In this document: positions 1 to 7,836 of the stretch, piece by piece
Layout: each line of letters opens with the position of its first letter
How positions within the stretch are numbered: the first letter of the stretch is position 1
Assembly (NCBI RefSeq): GCF_013410405.1
Contig: NZ_JACCFK010000001.1
Location: 1,488,001 to 1,552,000 of the forward strand
DNA length: 64,000 nt
Source of the DNA: Amycolatopsis endophytica
GTDB taxonomy: Bacteria; Actinomycetota; Actinomycetes; Mycobacteriales; Pseudonocardiaceae
Direction: 5' to 3'
Notes under the pieces: model-generated
Database searches by the model: none
Seen by the model: the letters and a program-made list of their open reading frames with translations, nothing else
Told to the model about the DNA's origin: nothing
Translations under genes and position numbers: made by a program

Positions 1-730
1 CGGGAAGTCCGGCGCGGACCCGGCGCCGGTAGTAGCCGCTGTCGATCACCGGAACGGTCGGCGGATCCCCCTTGATGCGGCGGGGCAGGAACGCGACGCC
101 GGTGACGGTGAACCAGAACTGCAGGTCCTTGCCCAGTGGCCGCTGGGGTGCGTAGTTCACCGGCTTGCGCGTCGCGAGGGTCACCGACGAGTGCTCGGCC
201 AGCTCCGCCGCGATCTGCACACCGGAGTTGCCCGCTCCGACCACGACGATCCGCTGGTTCGCCAGCGCGCCGGGTTCGCGGTAGCCGGCGGCGTGCACAA
301 CCTTGCCGGTGAAGGATTCCAGACCCGGCAGCGCGGGCACGTGTGGTCGCCCGAACCATCCGGTGGCCGCGACGACCATCGGCGCCTCGAACTCCGCACC
401 GGCCCGCACGACGAAGTTTCCGTTGTGCCGCACCGATTCCACGCGGTGACCGGTCCGGACGTCGACGCCGAGGTCCGCGGCGTAGTCACGCAGGTAGGCA
501 ACCACCTCGTCACGGCGCGGGTAGTGCTTCGGGTCGCCGGGAAAGCGCTTTCCCGGAAGGGCGCTGTAGCGCGCGGGCGAGAACAAGGTGAGGCTGTCGT
601 AGTAGCGGGGCCAGGAACCGACCGGTTCCGCCTGCGCTTCCAGCACGAGCGGCCGCAGCCCGGCCTCTCGCAGCGCGTACGCGGCGGCCAGCCCGGACTG
701 GCCGCCGCCGATCACGATCGCGTCGGGCAT
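1..730 (-). CDS. Flavin-containing monooxygenase / NAD(P)-binding oxidoreductase (3' end outside window)
   Basis: An FAD- and NAD(P)H-dependent oxygenase of the CzcO/FMO-like group; the substrate is unknown. The protein starts MPDAIVIGGGQSGLAAAY, a Rossmann FAD-binding GxGxxG-type motif at residues 8-13. An ATGWFGRP segment near residues 121-128 is the ATG motif of FMO-like proteins. A second dinucleotide fold, VVVGAGNSGVQIA near residues 162-174, binds NADPH. The ATG at 728-730 is followed by an open frame to the left edge, so about 243 codons are present and the C terminus is missing. It is followed on the opposite side by the copper operon, with which it shares no evident function. Family assignment is firm; the substrate cannot be inferred. 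Confidence 0.85.
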   Translation of the reverse strand, partial: MPDAIVIGGGQSGLAAAYALREAGLRPLVLEAQAEPVGSWPRYYDSLTLFSPARYSALPGKRFPGDPKHYPRRDEVVAYLRDYAADLGVDVRTGHRVESVRHNGNFVVRAGAEFEAPMVVAATGWFGRPHVPALPGLESFTGKVVHAAGYREPGALANQRIVVVGAGNSGVQIAAELAEHSSVTLATRKPVNYAPQRPLGKDLQFWFTVTGVAFLPRRIKGDPPTVPVIDSGYYRRRVRAGLP

Positions 731-798
731 CGCACCTCCCCGCATCCGGCACCCGTCACGGTAACCGTCACCGGGGGAGGCGCGACATTGTTATTTCC

Positions 799-2991
799 CT
801 ACGAGAACGCCCGCAGCCGCAGCGAGTTGCTCACCACGAACACCGAGCTCAGCGCCATCGCGGCACCGGCGATCATCGGGTTGAGCAGGCCGAGCGCGGC
901 CAGCGGCAGAGCCGCCACGTTGTAGGCGAAGGCCCAGAACAGGTTGCTCTTGATCGTGCCCAGCGTGCGGCGCGCGAGCCGGATCGCGTCCACCGCGCCC
1001 CGGAGATCGCCGCGCACCAGCGTCAGGTCGCTCGCCTCGATCGCGACATCGGTGCCGGTGCCCATCGCGAGGCCCAGATCGGCCTGCGCGAGCGCGGCCG
1101 CGTCGTTGACGCCGTCGCCGACCATCGCGACCCGGGCGCCCTGCCCCTGCAGGCGCTTGACGGCGTCGACCTTGTCCGCGGGCAGCACCTCGGCGATGAC
1201 CTCGGTGATGCCGACCTCGGCGGCGACCGCCTTCGCGACCGCCTCGTTGTCGCCGGTCAGCAGCACCGGGCGCAGGCCGAGCGCCGTGAGCCGCCGCACC
1301 GCCTCGGCGGAGGTCGGCTTGATCGTGTCGGCCACCACCAGGACCGCGCGGGCCTTGCCGTCCCAGCCGAGCGCGACGACGGTCCGGCCGAGCTCCTCGG
1401 CCTCGGCCTTCGCGTCGGCGAGCGATTCCGGCAGGTGCAGGCCCCATTCAGCGAGCAGCGCGGCCCGGCCGGCGACGACCGCCCGCCCCTCGACCACGCC
1501 CTGCACACCGAGACCTTCGACGTTGCGGAACTCCGACACCGGCGCGTGATCCCCGACCGCGGCCGCGATGGCCTTCGCGACCGGGTGCTCGGAGGCGTGC
1601 TCCAGCGAACCGGCGACGCGCAGCACCTCGTCGCGGTCCTCGCCGTCGGCGACCCGCACGTCCACCAGCGCCATGCGGCCGGTGGTCACGGTGCCGGTCT
1701 TGTCCAGCACGACGGTGTCGATGCGGCGGGTGGACTCCAGCGCCTCCGGCCCCTTGATCAGGATGCCGAGCTGCGCGCCCCGGCCCGTGCCGACCAGCAG
1801 GGCCGTCGGCGTGGCGAGGCCGAGCGCGCACGGGCACGCGATGATCAGCACGGCGACCGCGGCGGTGAAGGCCGCCGTCGCAGGCTCACCGGAGGCGAGC
1901 CAGGCCACCAGCGTCACCAGCGCGAGCACCAGCACGATCGGCACGAACACCCCGGACACGCGGTCGGCCAGGCGCTGGACCTGCGCCTTCCCGGTCTGGG
2001 CCTCCTCGACGAGCTTCGCCATCTGGGCGAGCTGGGTGTCCGCGCCGACGCGGGTGGCGCGCACCACGAGCCGTCCGCCCGCGTTGACGGTCGCCCCGAC
2101 GACGGCGTCACCCGGGCCGACCTCGACCGGCACGGATTCGCCGGTCAGCATGCTCGCGTCGACCGCGGACGAGCCATCCTCGATCTCGCCGTCGGTCGCG
2201 ATCTTCTCGCCCGGCCGCACCACGAACCGGTCGCCCACGACCAGCTGCGACGCCGGGATCCGCACCTCGGCGCCGTCCCGCAGCACCGTCACGTCCTTGG
2301 CACCCAGCTCCAGCAGCGCCCGCAGCGCAGCTCCGGCGCGGCGCTTGGCGCGGGCCTCGAAGTAGCGCCCGGCCAGGATGAACGTCGTCACCGCGGCGGC
2401 GACCTCAAGGTAGATGCGGCCCTCGCCGCTTCCCCGCTCGATGGTGAACTCGAACGGATGAGTCATGCCGATCTCGCCCGCCGTGCCGAAGACCAGCGCG
2501 TACACCGACCACAGGTAGGCCGCGAGGGTGCCGACGGAGATGAGCGTGTCCATCGTCGCGGCACCGTGCTTGAGGTTGGTCCACGCGGCCCGGTGAAACG
2601 GCAGGCCCGCGCCGAACACGACCGGCGTAGCGAGTGCGAGGGAGATCCACTGCCAGTAGTCGAACTGCCAGGCGGGAACCATCGCCAGGGCGATCACCGG
2701 CACGGACAGCACCACCGACGTGAGCAGACGGTCCCGGAGACCACCGGCACTGTCGGCCGCTTCCGGCCGCGGGAGTGTCGCGGAGTAACCGGCCGCCACG
2801 ACGGCCTCGACCAGTTCCTGCGGTTCGACCTCGGCGGGATAGCTGACCTTGGCCTTCTCCGTGGCGTAGTTGACGGTGGCGGTGACACCGTCGAGCTTGT
2901 TGAGCTTGCGCTCGATGCGGTTCGCGCATGAGGCGCAGGTCATCCCGCCGATGGCCAGCTCGACCTCGGTCAGCTCGGATGCGGCTGTCAT
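799..2991 (-). CDS. copA: Copper-exporting P-type ATPase CopA
   Basis: Inner-membrane P1B-type ATPase that exports Cu(I) with ATP. 730 aa. An N-terminal heavy-metal domain carries GMTCASC (about residues 13-19). Then come membrane helices, the TGES actuator loop, the CPCALG metal-binding helix, the phosphorylation site DKTGTVTTG, the SEHP signature and [12 protein letters not shown] hinge. The CPC motif identifies Cu(I)/Ag(I) specificity. The ATG at 2991 was chosen because the metal-binding domain begins right after it; an in-frame start 20 codons upstream would overlap copZ. It lies 4 bases downstream of copZ on the same strand, so the two are surely one transcript under the operator at 3216-3231. 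It is a complete, typical-length member. Confidence 0.96.
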   Translation of the reverse strand: MTAASELTEVELAIGGMTCASCANRIERKLNKLDGVTATVNYATEKAKVSYPAEVEPQELVEAVVAAGYSATLPRPEAADSAGGLRDRLLTSVVLSVPVIALAMVPAWQFDYWQWISLALATPVVFGAGLPFHRAAWTNLKHGAATMDTLISVGTLAAYLWSVYALVFGTAGEIGMTHPFEFTIERGSGEGRIYLEVAAAVTTFILAGRYFEARAKRRAGAALRALLELGAKDVTVLRDGAEVRIPASQLVVGDRFVVRPGEKIATDGEIEDGSSAVDASMLTGESVPVEVGPGDAVVGATVNAGGRLVVRATRVGADTQLAQMAKLVEEAQTGKAQVQRLADRVSGVFVPIVLVLALVTLVAWLASGEPATAAFTAAVAVLIIACPCALGLATPTALLVGTGRGAQLGILIKGPEALESTRRIDTVVLDKTGTVTTGRMALVDVRVADGEDRDEVLRVAGSLEHASEHPVAKAIAAAVGDHAPVSEFRNVEGLGVQGVVEGRAVVAGRAALLAEWGLHLPESLADAKAEAEELGRTVVALGWDGKARAVLVVADTIKPTSAEAVRRLTALGLRPVLLTGDNEAVAKAVAAEVGITEVIAEVLPADKVDAVKRLQGQGARVAMVGDGVNDAAALAQADLGLAMGTGTDVAIEASDLTLVRGDLRGAVDAIRLARRTLGTIKSNLFWAFAYNVAALPLAALGLLNPMIAGAAMALSSVFVVSNSLRLRAFS

Positions 2992-2995
2992 CGCG

Positions 2996-3205
2996 TCACC
3001 GCTCGGCGAGCGAGTACCCGGCCTCGTCGACGGCGGCGCGGACGGCGTCATCGCTCAGCTCGGCGGCGCTCACGACGGTCACGGCACCGGTCGGCAGGTC
3101 GACCCTGACCTCGGAGACACCGGCGATGGCGCCGATCTCCTCGGTCACGGACGCGACGCAGTGCTGACAGGTCATCCCGGTGACGGTGTAGACGGTCTCA
3201 GTCAT
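2996..3205 (-). CDS. copZ: Copper chaperone CopZ (heavy-metal-associated domain protein)
   Basis: Small cytosolic Cu(I) chaperone, 69 aa, a single heavy-metal-associated ferredoxin-like domain. The metal site is GMTCQHC at residues 10-16. It is expected to hand Cu(I) to the N-terminal domain of CopA, encoded 4 bases downstream. A GGAGG Shine-Dalgarno (3207-3211 on the complementary strand) precedes the ATG. The promoter region contains a CsoR-type operator only about 10 bases upstream of the start codon. Length and motif are typical of the family. Confidence 0.94.
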   Translation of the reverse strand: MTETVYTVTGMTCQHCVASVTEEIGAIAGVSEVRVDLPTGAVTVVSAAELSDDAVRAAVDEAGYSLAER

Positions 3206-3215
3206 GCCTCCGACT

Positions 3216-3231
3216 ATACCCCCTACCCGTA
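3216..3231 (-). promoter_or_regulatory. Putative CsoR operator of copZ-copA
   Basis: The minus strand reads TACGGGTAGGGGGTAT. It matches 14 of 16 positions of the site in front of csoR (4381-4396), and both resemble known CsoR boxes, which have G-tracts flanked by TAC/GTA. The site ends 10 bases before the copZ ATG and overlaps a TATAGT-like -10 element, so CsoR bound here would block transcription until Cu(I) releases it. Confidence 0.75.
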
Positions 3232-3238
3232 CGCGGAA

Positions 3239-4312
3239 TCACTCGACGCTCGTCGACCAGCGCTCCTCGATCCGGCCCAGCCGCCACACCAGCCAGGCGA
3301 CCACCCAGGTCACCAGGAACACGCCCACCAGTACGAACCCGACGTAGTCCAGGTTCAACTCGGCGACCGCGAACAGCGGTCCGCTGGTGATGCCGGCCTG
3401 GTCGACGAGCACCGCGATCAGCTCGATCACACCGATGACCAGTGCGACCACGACCGACAGCGAGGTCACCGTGATGTTGTAGAAGATCTTGCGCGCCGGC
3501 CTGGCGAACGCCCAGCCGTAGGCGTAGTTCATGAGGAACCCGTCGGCCGCGTCGAACATCGTCATGCCCGCCGCGAACAGCACCGGCAGAACGAGGACGG
3601 CGTACCAGGGCAGCGCGAACGCCGCGGCCCCGCCCGCCAGCACCAGCAGGCTGACCTCGGTGGCGGTGTCGAACCCGAGGCCGAACAGTACCCCTACCGG
3701 GTAGATGTGCCACGGTTTGCGCACCGCCGCGGTGGCCTTGCCGAGTACGCGGTTGAGCAGACCGCGGCTCGCGAGCCGGGCCTCCAGTTCAGCCTCGTCG
3801 AACGCGCCGCGCCGCATGTCGCGGGCGACCCTGAGGATGCCGATGAGGACCACCAGGTTGATCACGCCGAGCAGGCAGAGGAACGCACCCGACACCGAGA
3901 GCCCGATCACGCCGGTCACGTCGTGCAGGGTCGACGAATCATCCACGACCTCCCCGGCAATCGCCCGCACTCCGAGTGACAACAGCAGGCACAGCATGAA
4001 CACGATCGTGGAATGCCCGAGCGAGAACCAGAACCCGACCGTGAGCGGCCGCTGCCCGTCGGTGATGAGCTTGCGGGTGGTGTTGTCGATGACGGCGATG
4101 TGGTCGGCGTCGAAGGCGTGCCGCATGCCCAGCGTGAACGCCGTGACGCCGAGACCGATGCCGAACACCCCGGACTGGCCGATCGCGAAGTGCTGCGGCA
4201 CGACCAGCAGCGCCAGCACACCCCAGCCGGCGACGTTGAGCGCCAGGATGAACGCCACCATCCCGGCCACGGACAGCCGCTCCCGCCTGGCCAGCGGGAT
4301 TCGATCACTCAC
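3239..4312 (-). CDS. HoxN/NixA-family nickel/cobalt permease
   Basis: Integral membrane secondary transporter for Ni(II) or Co(II), 357 aa with about eight hydrophobic segments. The family signature RHAFDADHIAVIDN (an HX4DH motif) lies near residue 70, and a second signature LGFDTATE lies in the middle. The GTG at 4310-4312 was chosen because GGAGG lies 9 bases upstream; an upstream in-frame extension would read through the csoR coding region. It is transcribed divergently from csoR across a 114-base gap holding one CsoR-type operator. Whether the permease responds to copper or nickel cannot be told from sequence. The neighbouring CsoR has the Cys-His-Cys set expected for Cu(I) rather than nickel. 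Confidence 0.88.
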   Translation of the reverse strand: MSDRIPLARRERLSVAGMVAFILALNVAGWGVLALLVVPQHFAIGQSGVFGIGLGVTAFTLGMRHAFDADHIAVIDNTTRKLITDGQRPLTVGFWFSLGHSTIVFMLCLLLSLGVRAIAGEVVDDSSTLHDVTGVIGLSVSGAFLCLLGVINLVVLIGILRVARDMRRGAFDEAELEARLASRGLLNRVLGKATAAVRKPWHIYPVGVLFGLGFDTATEVSLLVLAGGAAAFALPWYAVLVLPVLFAAGMTMFDAADGFLMNYAYGWAFARPARKIFYNITVTSLSVVVALVIGVIELIAVLVDQAGITSGPLFAVAELNLDYVGFVLVGVFLVTWVVAWLVWRLGRIEERWSTSVE

Positions 4313-4380
4313 AGCAACCCTCCAACACCTGTTCGGGTAATCAGATGAACAGATGACTTGGTCCGATGCAAGGAGGCGCA

Positions 4381-4396
4381 TACGGGGAGCGGGTAT
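4381..4396 (+). promoter_or_regulatory. Putative CsoR operator (autoregulatory)
   Basis: TACGGGGAGCGGGTAT, with a preceding A giving ATAC...GTAT dyad ends. It differs at two positions from the copZ operator. It lies between the divergent Ni/Co permease and csoR, 30 bases upstream of the csoR ATG, and so could control both. Confidence 0.7.
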
Positions 4397-4426
4397 GATG
4401 AACCGAGTTCCGAAAGTGGAGGCGGC

Positions 4427-4708
4427 ATGGCGAGCTACAGCGGCGACAAGGACGCCTACCTCAAGCGACTGCGCCGGATCGAGGGGCAGATCCGCGGCCT
4501 GCAGCGGATGGTCGAAGAGGACAAGTACTGCATCGACATCCTGACCCAGGTCTCCGCGGCGACGAAGGCGCTGCAGTCCTTCTCCCTCGAACTGCTCGAC
4601 GAGCACCTGTCGAGCTGCGTGGTGGACGCCGCCCGCGCCGGCGGCAGGGAAGCCGAAATCAAGGTCCGGGAAGCGAGCGACGCCATCGCCCGCCTGGTCA
4701 AGTCCTGA
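4427..4708 (+). CDS. csoR: Copper-sensing transcriptional repressor CsoR
   Basis: All-helical CsoR/RcnR-family repressor, 93 aa. The Cu(I) ligand set is visible: Cys in DKYCIDI (about residue 36), then His and Cys in LDEHLSSCVV (about residues 61 and 65), the Cys-His-Cys triad of copper sensors. It has no N-terminal His as in nickel sensor RcnR. Apo-protein binds G-rich dyads and releases them on Cu(I) binding. A GTGGAG Shine-Dalgarno precedes the ATG at 4427; an upstream GTG at 4358 would place the operator inside the coding region and is rejected. Two matching operators, here and before copZ, define the likely regulon. Confidence 0.95.
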   Translation: MASYSGDKDAYLKRLRRIEGQIRGLQRMVEEDKYCIDILTQVSAATKALQSFSLELLDEHLSSCVVDAARAGGREAEIKVREASDAIARLVKS

Positions 4709-4815
4709 CACCCTCCGCGCCCAGCACACCCACCCGGCAACGCACCCCGCTCCGGCCTGCGCCCCCTGCCCTTCCCCTTCCGTTTAACCGTCACGCATCC
4801 GGAAACCCCCAGCGC

Positions 4816-5424
4816 ATGAGCGCGACCACAGTCCCGGACGTGGCGCGCGGACATCTCGACATCCTGGACGAGACGCTCGGCGCGCTCCGTCTGCAGGCAG
4901 CACGGCTCACGCGCTGGGGCCACGTGCTGGCCGAGCGGCTGAGCGAGGGCAACCGGCTTCTCGCGGCGGGTAACGGCGGGTCCGCGGCCGAAGCCCAGCA
5001 GTTCACGGCGGAGCTGCTGGGCCGCTACCACGACGACCACCCGCCGTTCTCGGCGATCGCGCTGCAGGCCGAAACCTCGAGCCTGACGGCGGTGGGTGAC
5101 GAGTACGAGTACGACCACGCCGGGATCTTCGCCCGTCAGGTGCGCGCCCACGCCCGGCCGCGCGACGTCCTGTTGCTCATCTCCGCCACCGGCCGCAGCC
5201 GGAACCTGACGCGCGCGGCCCAGGAAGGCGTGCACGCGGGGGCGAACGTGTGGGCACTGACCGGACCGGGACCGAATCCGCTCGCGAACGCCGTGGAGGA
5301 CGCGCTCTGCCTGCCCGGCACGGCGGCGACGGTTCAGGAGGCGCACCTCGTGGCGGTGCACATCCTGTGCGCCACGGTGGACAGCGCATCGTCCACATCG
5401 GACACGGAACGCAGGGCGTCCTGA
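4816..5424 (+). CDS. SIS-domain phosphoheptose isomerase-like protein (GmhA family)
   Basis: Cytosolic sugar-phosphate isomerase-type protein, 202 aa, matching the length of D-sedoheptulose-7-phosphate isomerases. The SIS sugar-phosphate loop reads AAGNGGSAAEAQQF (about residues 50-63). A second phosphate-contact segment, LLISATGRSRN, lies near residue 120, and the C-terminal EAHLVAVHILC helix carries the conserved Glu-Ala-His. GmhA makes heptose phosphate for nucleotide-heptose glycans. No other heptose gene is adjacent, so the pathway here is unknown. There is no clear Shine-Dalgarno before the ATG. The reading frame stands alone, downstream of csoR by 107 bases. Confidence 0.82.
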   Translation: MSATTVPDVARGHLDILDETLGALRLQAARLTRWGHVLAERLSEGNRLLAAGNGGSAAEAQQFTAELLGRYHDDHPPFSAIALQAETSSLTAVGDEYEYDHAGIFARQVRAHARPRDVLLLISATGRSRNLTRAAQEGVHAGANVWALTGPGPNPLANAVEDALCLPGTAATVQEAHLVAVHILCATVDSASSTSDTERRAS

Positions 5425-5520
5425 AACCCGGGGAAGAACCACCCCGAATTGTCAGACCCCACCCCTAGAGTCACCCCCATGCCCGTCCACCCCGCCCCCG
5501 CGAAGAAGCCCCCGGTCACC

Positions 5521-5742
5521 TCACCCCGGCAACGGCAGTGGATCGTTGCCGTAGAGCCGTCTGCTCTCGATCGAACCGTCCCGCCGCTGGATCCTCAGCA
5601 CGCTCGGGCGGTCGGCGCGCGCCAGCTTCGCGGCCGCACGCACCGCGTCCCGCTTGCGCTCGTGGTGCGACACCACGGATTCACCCCGGCGCACGTCCCA
5701 GCTACCCAGCAGCGGCGACACCCAGTAGACCGTTCGCGACAT
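5521..5742 (-). CDS. DUF2188-like small protein
   Basis: 73-aa basic protein: MSRTVYWVSPLLGSWDV, then a helix with HHERKRDAVRAAAKLA and a C-terminal strand pair RIQRRDGSIESRRLYG. This pattern (W/Y strand, K/R-A-A-A-L-A helix, DG-I-xx-ERxYG ending) fits the DUF2188 family of unknown function, often near phage-like or stress genes. The start at 5742 has GGAGGGAG about 9 bases upstream; a longer frame upstream would include the regulatory palindromes. It is transcribed divergently from the XRE regulator, with two GTTGC/GCAAC palindromes in the shared promoter region, suggesting common control. Confidence 0.7.
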   Translation of the reverse strand: MSRTVYWVSPLLGSWDVRRGESVVSHHERKRDAVRAAAKLARADRPSVLRIQRRDGSIESRRLYGNDPLPLPG

Positions 5743-5763
5743 CGAACAACTCCCTCCTCGACT

Positions 5764-5779
5764 GTTGCAATACTGCAAC
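5764..5779. promoter_or_regulatory. Palindromic operator 1
   Basis: GTTGCA-ATAC-TGCAAC, perfect 6-base arms. It lies 21 bases upstream of the DUF2188 start and shares arm sequence and spacing with the palindrome at 5801-5818. It is a candidate binding site for the XRE protein encoded at 5859. Confidence 0.6.
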
Positions 5780-5800
5780 CACATCCCAATAGTACACCAC

Positions 5801-5818
5801 CGTTGCACCCCCGCAACG
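5801..5818. promoter_or_regulatory. Palindromic operator 2
   Basis: CGTTGC-ACCCCC-GCAACG, perfect 6-base arms, 37 bases from the first palindrome and 41 bases upstream of the XRE start. The core arms GTTGC/GCAAC and overall 16-base size match operator 1. Confidence 0.6.
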
Positions 5819-5858
5819 ATTCGGCAAAACTGCGACGCGAGAAACGGAGGTGTGCCAC

Positions 5859-6236
5859 GTGGCCGGACGATTGGACACGAACAGGCTCTACGCGACCCTG
5901 GACGCGGAGCGGGAATCGCGCGGGCTGTCGTGGCGGCAGCTCGCGGCCGAGGCCGGGGTGAGCGCGTCGCTGGTCAGCCGCATGGGCAACGGCCACCGGC
6001 CGGACCTGGACGGGTTCATCGCGCTCGTCCAGTGGCTCGGCATGCCTGCCGAGACGTTCATGCTGTGGCCGCAGGGCATGCCGGACACCCGGCGGCGCCC
6101 CTCGCTCGAAGCGCAGCTCGCGCCGCTGCTCCGGGCCGAGGCCGAGCTCGACGAAGGCGACCGGCAGCACCTGCTCGACGTCGTCGGGCTGACGATGCGA
6201 CACATCCGCGCCAAGAACACCAAGGAGTCGAAATGA
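5859..6236 (+). CDS. XRE-family helix-turn-helix regulator
   Basis: 125-aa DNA-binding protein. The N-terminal half holds the HTH: SWRQLAAEAGVSASLVSRMG followed by DLDGFIALVQWLGMPAETF, typical of Cro/C1-type domains. The C-terminal helix (LLRAEAELDEGDRQHLLDVV) is probably for dimerisation. GTG at 5859 was preferred because GGAGG (5846-5850) is 8 bases upstream. The stop overlaps the next ATG (ATGA), so translation is coupled to the ImmA-like protease, as in ImmR/ImmA switch pairs of mobile elements. Self-regulation through the palindromes at 5764 and 5801 is inferred. Confidence 0.85.
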   Translation: MAGRLDTNRLYATLDAERESRGLSWRQLAAEAGVSASLVSRMGNGHRPDLDGFIALVQWLGMPAETFMLWPQGMPDTRRRPSLEAQLAPLLRAEAELDEGDRQHLLDVVGLTMRHIRAKNTKESK

Positions 6237-6823
6237 CGTTACGCCGTGGTTTCAAGAAGGAGGCCAGAGCGCTCGCACTGGAAGTCCGCGAGGAACTGGG
6301 CGTCGAGGTCTTCGCGCCGCTGGACCCGTGGGCGCTGGCCGAGCTGTACGGCATCGAGGTGCACGATCTGAGCAACCCGATCCTGCCGCGGGATTCGGTG
6401 CGCTACCTCACCGAGGAACGCCCGCACGTCTTCTCCGCGGCGCTCGTCCCGCTCGATCCGAGCGGTGCGGTGATCATCGAGAACCACGTGCATCCCCTGC
6501 GCCGCAGGCGATCCACGATCGCCCACGAGATGGCGCACGTCCTACTGGAGCACCCGTTCGGCCCAACCCTGACCGACGAGAACGGCTGCCGTTCGGCGGT
6601 CGCCGGGATCGAGGAGGAAGCCACCGAACTGTCCGGCGAACTCCTCATCCCCACCGACGCGGCCAGGATCGCCGCGTTCAAGGGATGGTCGGACCACTCG
6701 GTGGCCAACCATTTCCGGGTCAGCGTCCGCATGGCGACGTGGCGCATGAACATGAGTGGAGCGCGCCGGATCGCCGCACGGGCACGGGGAAAGTGGGAGG
6801 CAGGTTACGCCACCTCCGCCTGA
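6233..6823 (+). CDS. ImmA/IrrE-family zinc metallo-endopeptidase
   Basis: 196-aa protein with the zinc-protease motif HEMAH in RRSTIAHEMAHVLLEH (about residues 93-108) and a downstream EEEATELSGELLIP segment containing the third zinc ligand region, as in ImmA/IrrE proteins. Such enzymes cut a partner XRE repressor to switch on element or stress genes. It begins in the stop codon of the XRE gene, and the pair is a textbook regulator-protease couple. No integrase, relaxase or phage gene is seen nearby, so this may be a domesticated or residual switch. It is complete, with no frame damage. Confidence 0.88.
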   Translation: MTLRRGFKKEARALALEVREELGVEVFAPLDPWALAELYGIEVHDLSNPILPRDSVRYLTEERPHVFSAALVPLDPSGAVIIENHVHPLRRRRSTIAHEMAHVLLEHPFGPTLTDENGCRSAVAGIEEEATELSGELLIPTDAARIAAFKGWSDHSVANHFRVSVRMATWRMNMSGARRIAARARGKWEAGYATSA

Positions 6824-6827
6824 CCGC

Positions 6828-6869
6828 TTGTCCACACAGCGATCCACAGGTGGACAAGCCTGTGGACAA
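6828..6869. other. Cluster of three DnaA-box-like sequences
   Basis: TTGTCCACA at 6828-6836 and its exact complement TGTGGACAA at 6861-6869 equal the actinobacterial DnaA-box consensus; GGTGGACAA at 6849-6857 differs by one base. All lie in 42 bases directly after the ImmA-like gene. This could be a DnaA-titrating or regulatory site, or the remnant of an origin. No dnaA, dnaN or rep gene is close, so it is not oriC. Confidence 0.5.
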
Positions 6870-7012
6870 CTCGACGGTCCATTCAGGACCGCGAAAAGGG
6901 GGTAGCACGAAGGCGGCCGAAACGGGTTAACCACAAGGGAAGAACTCGTGCACGCCGAACCACGACAGGACGAAGCCGTCGACGAACGACCACGTGTCCC
7001 GGTTCCACAGCG

Positions 7013-7513
7013 CTAGGCCGTGCCGGCGGCTTCCTCACCGAACAGCTCGCCCACCGCACGCGCCCGCAACCGTTCCAGTCGCGTTGCCTGGCTGCGGCCG
7101 TTCGCGATCAGCTCGTCGAGCCGGTCGGCGTCCAATCGCGCGTCCACGGCGGCTCGCGCGCGCAGCGTCCGCCACGCCGCGACCTTGCCCTCGACCCCGA
7201 GGCGCAGCCCTTCGAGTTCGACGACGCGGCTGAGCGGCGAGCGGCTGAGCATCCGGCCGTTGAGCTTGAGCCTGCCGGCCTTCTCCAGCAGCCACCCGGC
7301 CCAGCGCCCGCCGGGCCCCGCGGGTTCGCCGATGGCGCGCATCATCCCGGTCAGGGCGTCGAGGTCTTCGGCCATCTCCTCGGCGAGCCGGTCGAGCTTG
7401 CCGTTGCCGGCCCACCCGGCCTCCGAGCGCGCGAACCGCCGGGCCAGCTCCACCCCGGCCGTCACGACGGCCACGTGATCGTTGAGGTAAATGCCGAGCA
7501 ACGTGCGACCCAT
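7013..7513 (-). CDS. Conserved hypothetical helical protein
   Basis: 166-aa soluble protein, predicted nearly all helix, rich in Ala, Arg and Leu. It starts MGRTLLGIYLNDHVAVVTAG and contains RFARSEAGWAGNGKLDRLAEEMAEDLDALTGMM in its first third (given here in two parts: RFARSEAGWAG, then GKLDRLAEEMAEDLD). No catalytic motif, signal peptide or membrane segment is seen. The layout resembles actinobacterial hypothetical proteins of unknown role. It stands alone between the XRE/ImmA island and rpmJ, with 175 bases of unassigned sequence on its upstream side. The start is taken as the first ATG with upstream stops; no function is proposed. Confidence 0.65.
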   Translation of the reverse strand: MGRTLLGIYLNDHVAVVTAGVELARRFARSEAGWAGNGKLDRLAEEMAEDLDALTGMMRAIGEPAGPGGRWAGWLLEKAGRLKLNGRMLSRSPLSRVVELEGLRLGVEGKVAAWRTLRARAAVDARLDADRLDELIANGRSQATRLERLRARAVGELFGEEAAGTA

Positions 7514-7688
7514 ACCGGCGAGTACCCGCCACCGGCCAGCTCAATCCCGTTCCGCCGCCCCGGGGGAACGCTCCCCGCGAGAATGCCGCCCGGGGCGGAA
7601 AGGGCTTACCGAACACTGTCGCCACCGCTCTTCCCGACGTGGAAAGATGCCGTCAGGCCACCGGATGCCCGACGCGATCGTCAGATGA

Positions 7689-7811
7689 TCAGCTTTGGCG
7701 GCCGTTCCAGTGCGGCGAACGCTTGTTGATCACGAACGTGCGCCCCCGGCGCCGCACCACGATCGAGCCCGGCCGGTGCTTGAGCGACCTCAGCGAACTC
7801 CTGCTCTTCAT
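7689..7811 (-). CDS. rpmJ: 50S ribosomal protein bL36, cysteine-free type (40 aa)
   Basis: A 40-codon gene. The peptide begins [18 protein letters not shown] and continues [20 protein letters not shown]. This fits bL36 of the type-B form (KxRxSLxSLKxRPG...VVRRRGRxFVINKxxP...RQ). Ribbon-type bL36 normally carries CCHC zinc ligands; this copy has none, so it is the zinc-independent paralogue that replaces the normal form in the large subunit, typically under zinc shortage. It lies alone, 25 bases upstream of the MFS exporter stop region on the same strand. I see no clear Zur box. Confidence 0.9.
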   Translation of the reverse strand: MKSRSSLRSLKHRPGSIVVRRRGRTFVINKRSPHWNGRQS

Positions 7812-7836
7812 GACCCGCTCCCTTCTCGCACCCGTG

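Noticed and set aside
1435..2931. Long plus-strand frame opposite copA
   Set aside because: Antisense shadow of a GC-rich gene; copA has full P-type ATPase motifs.
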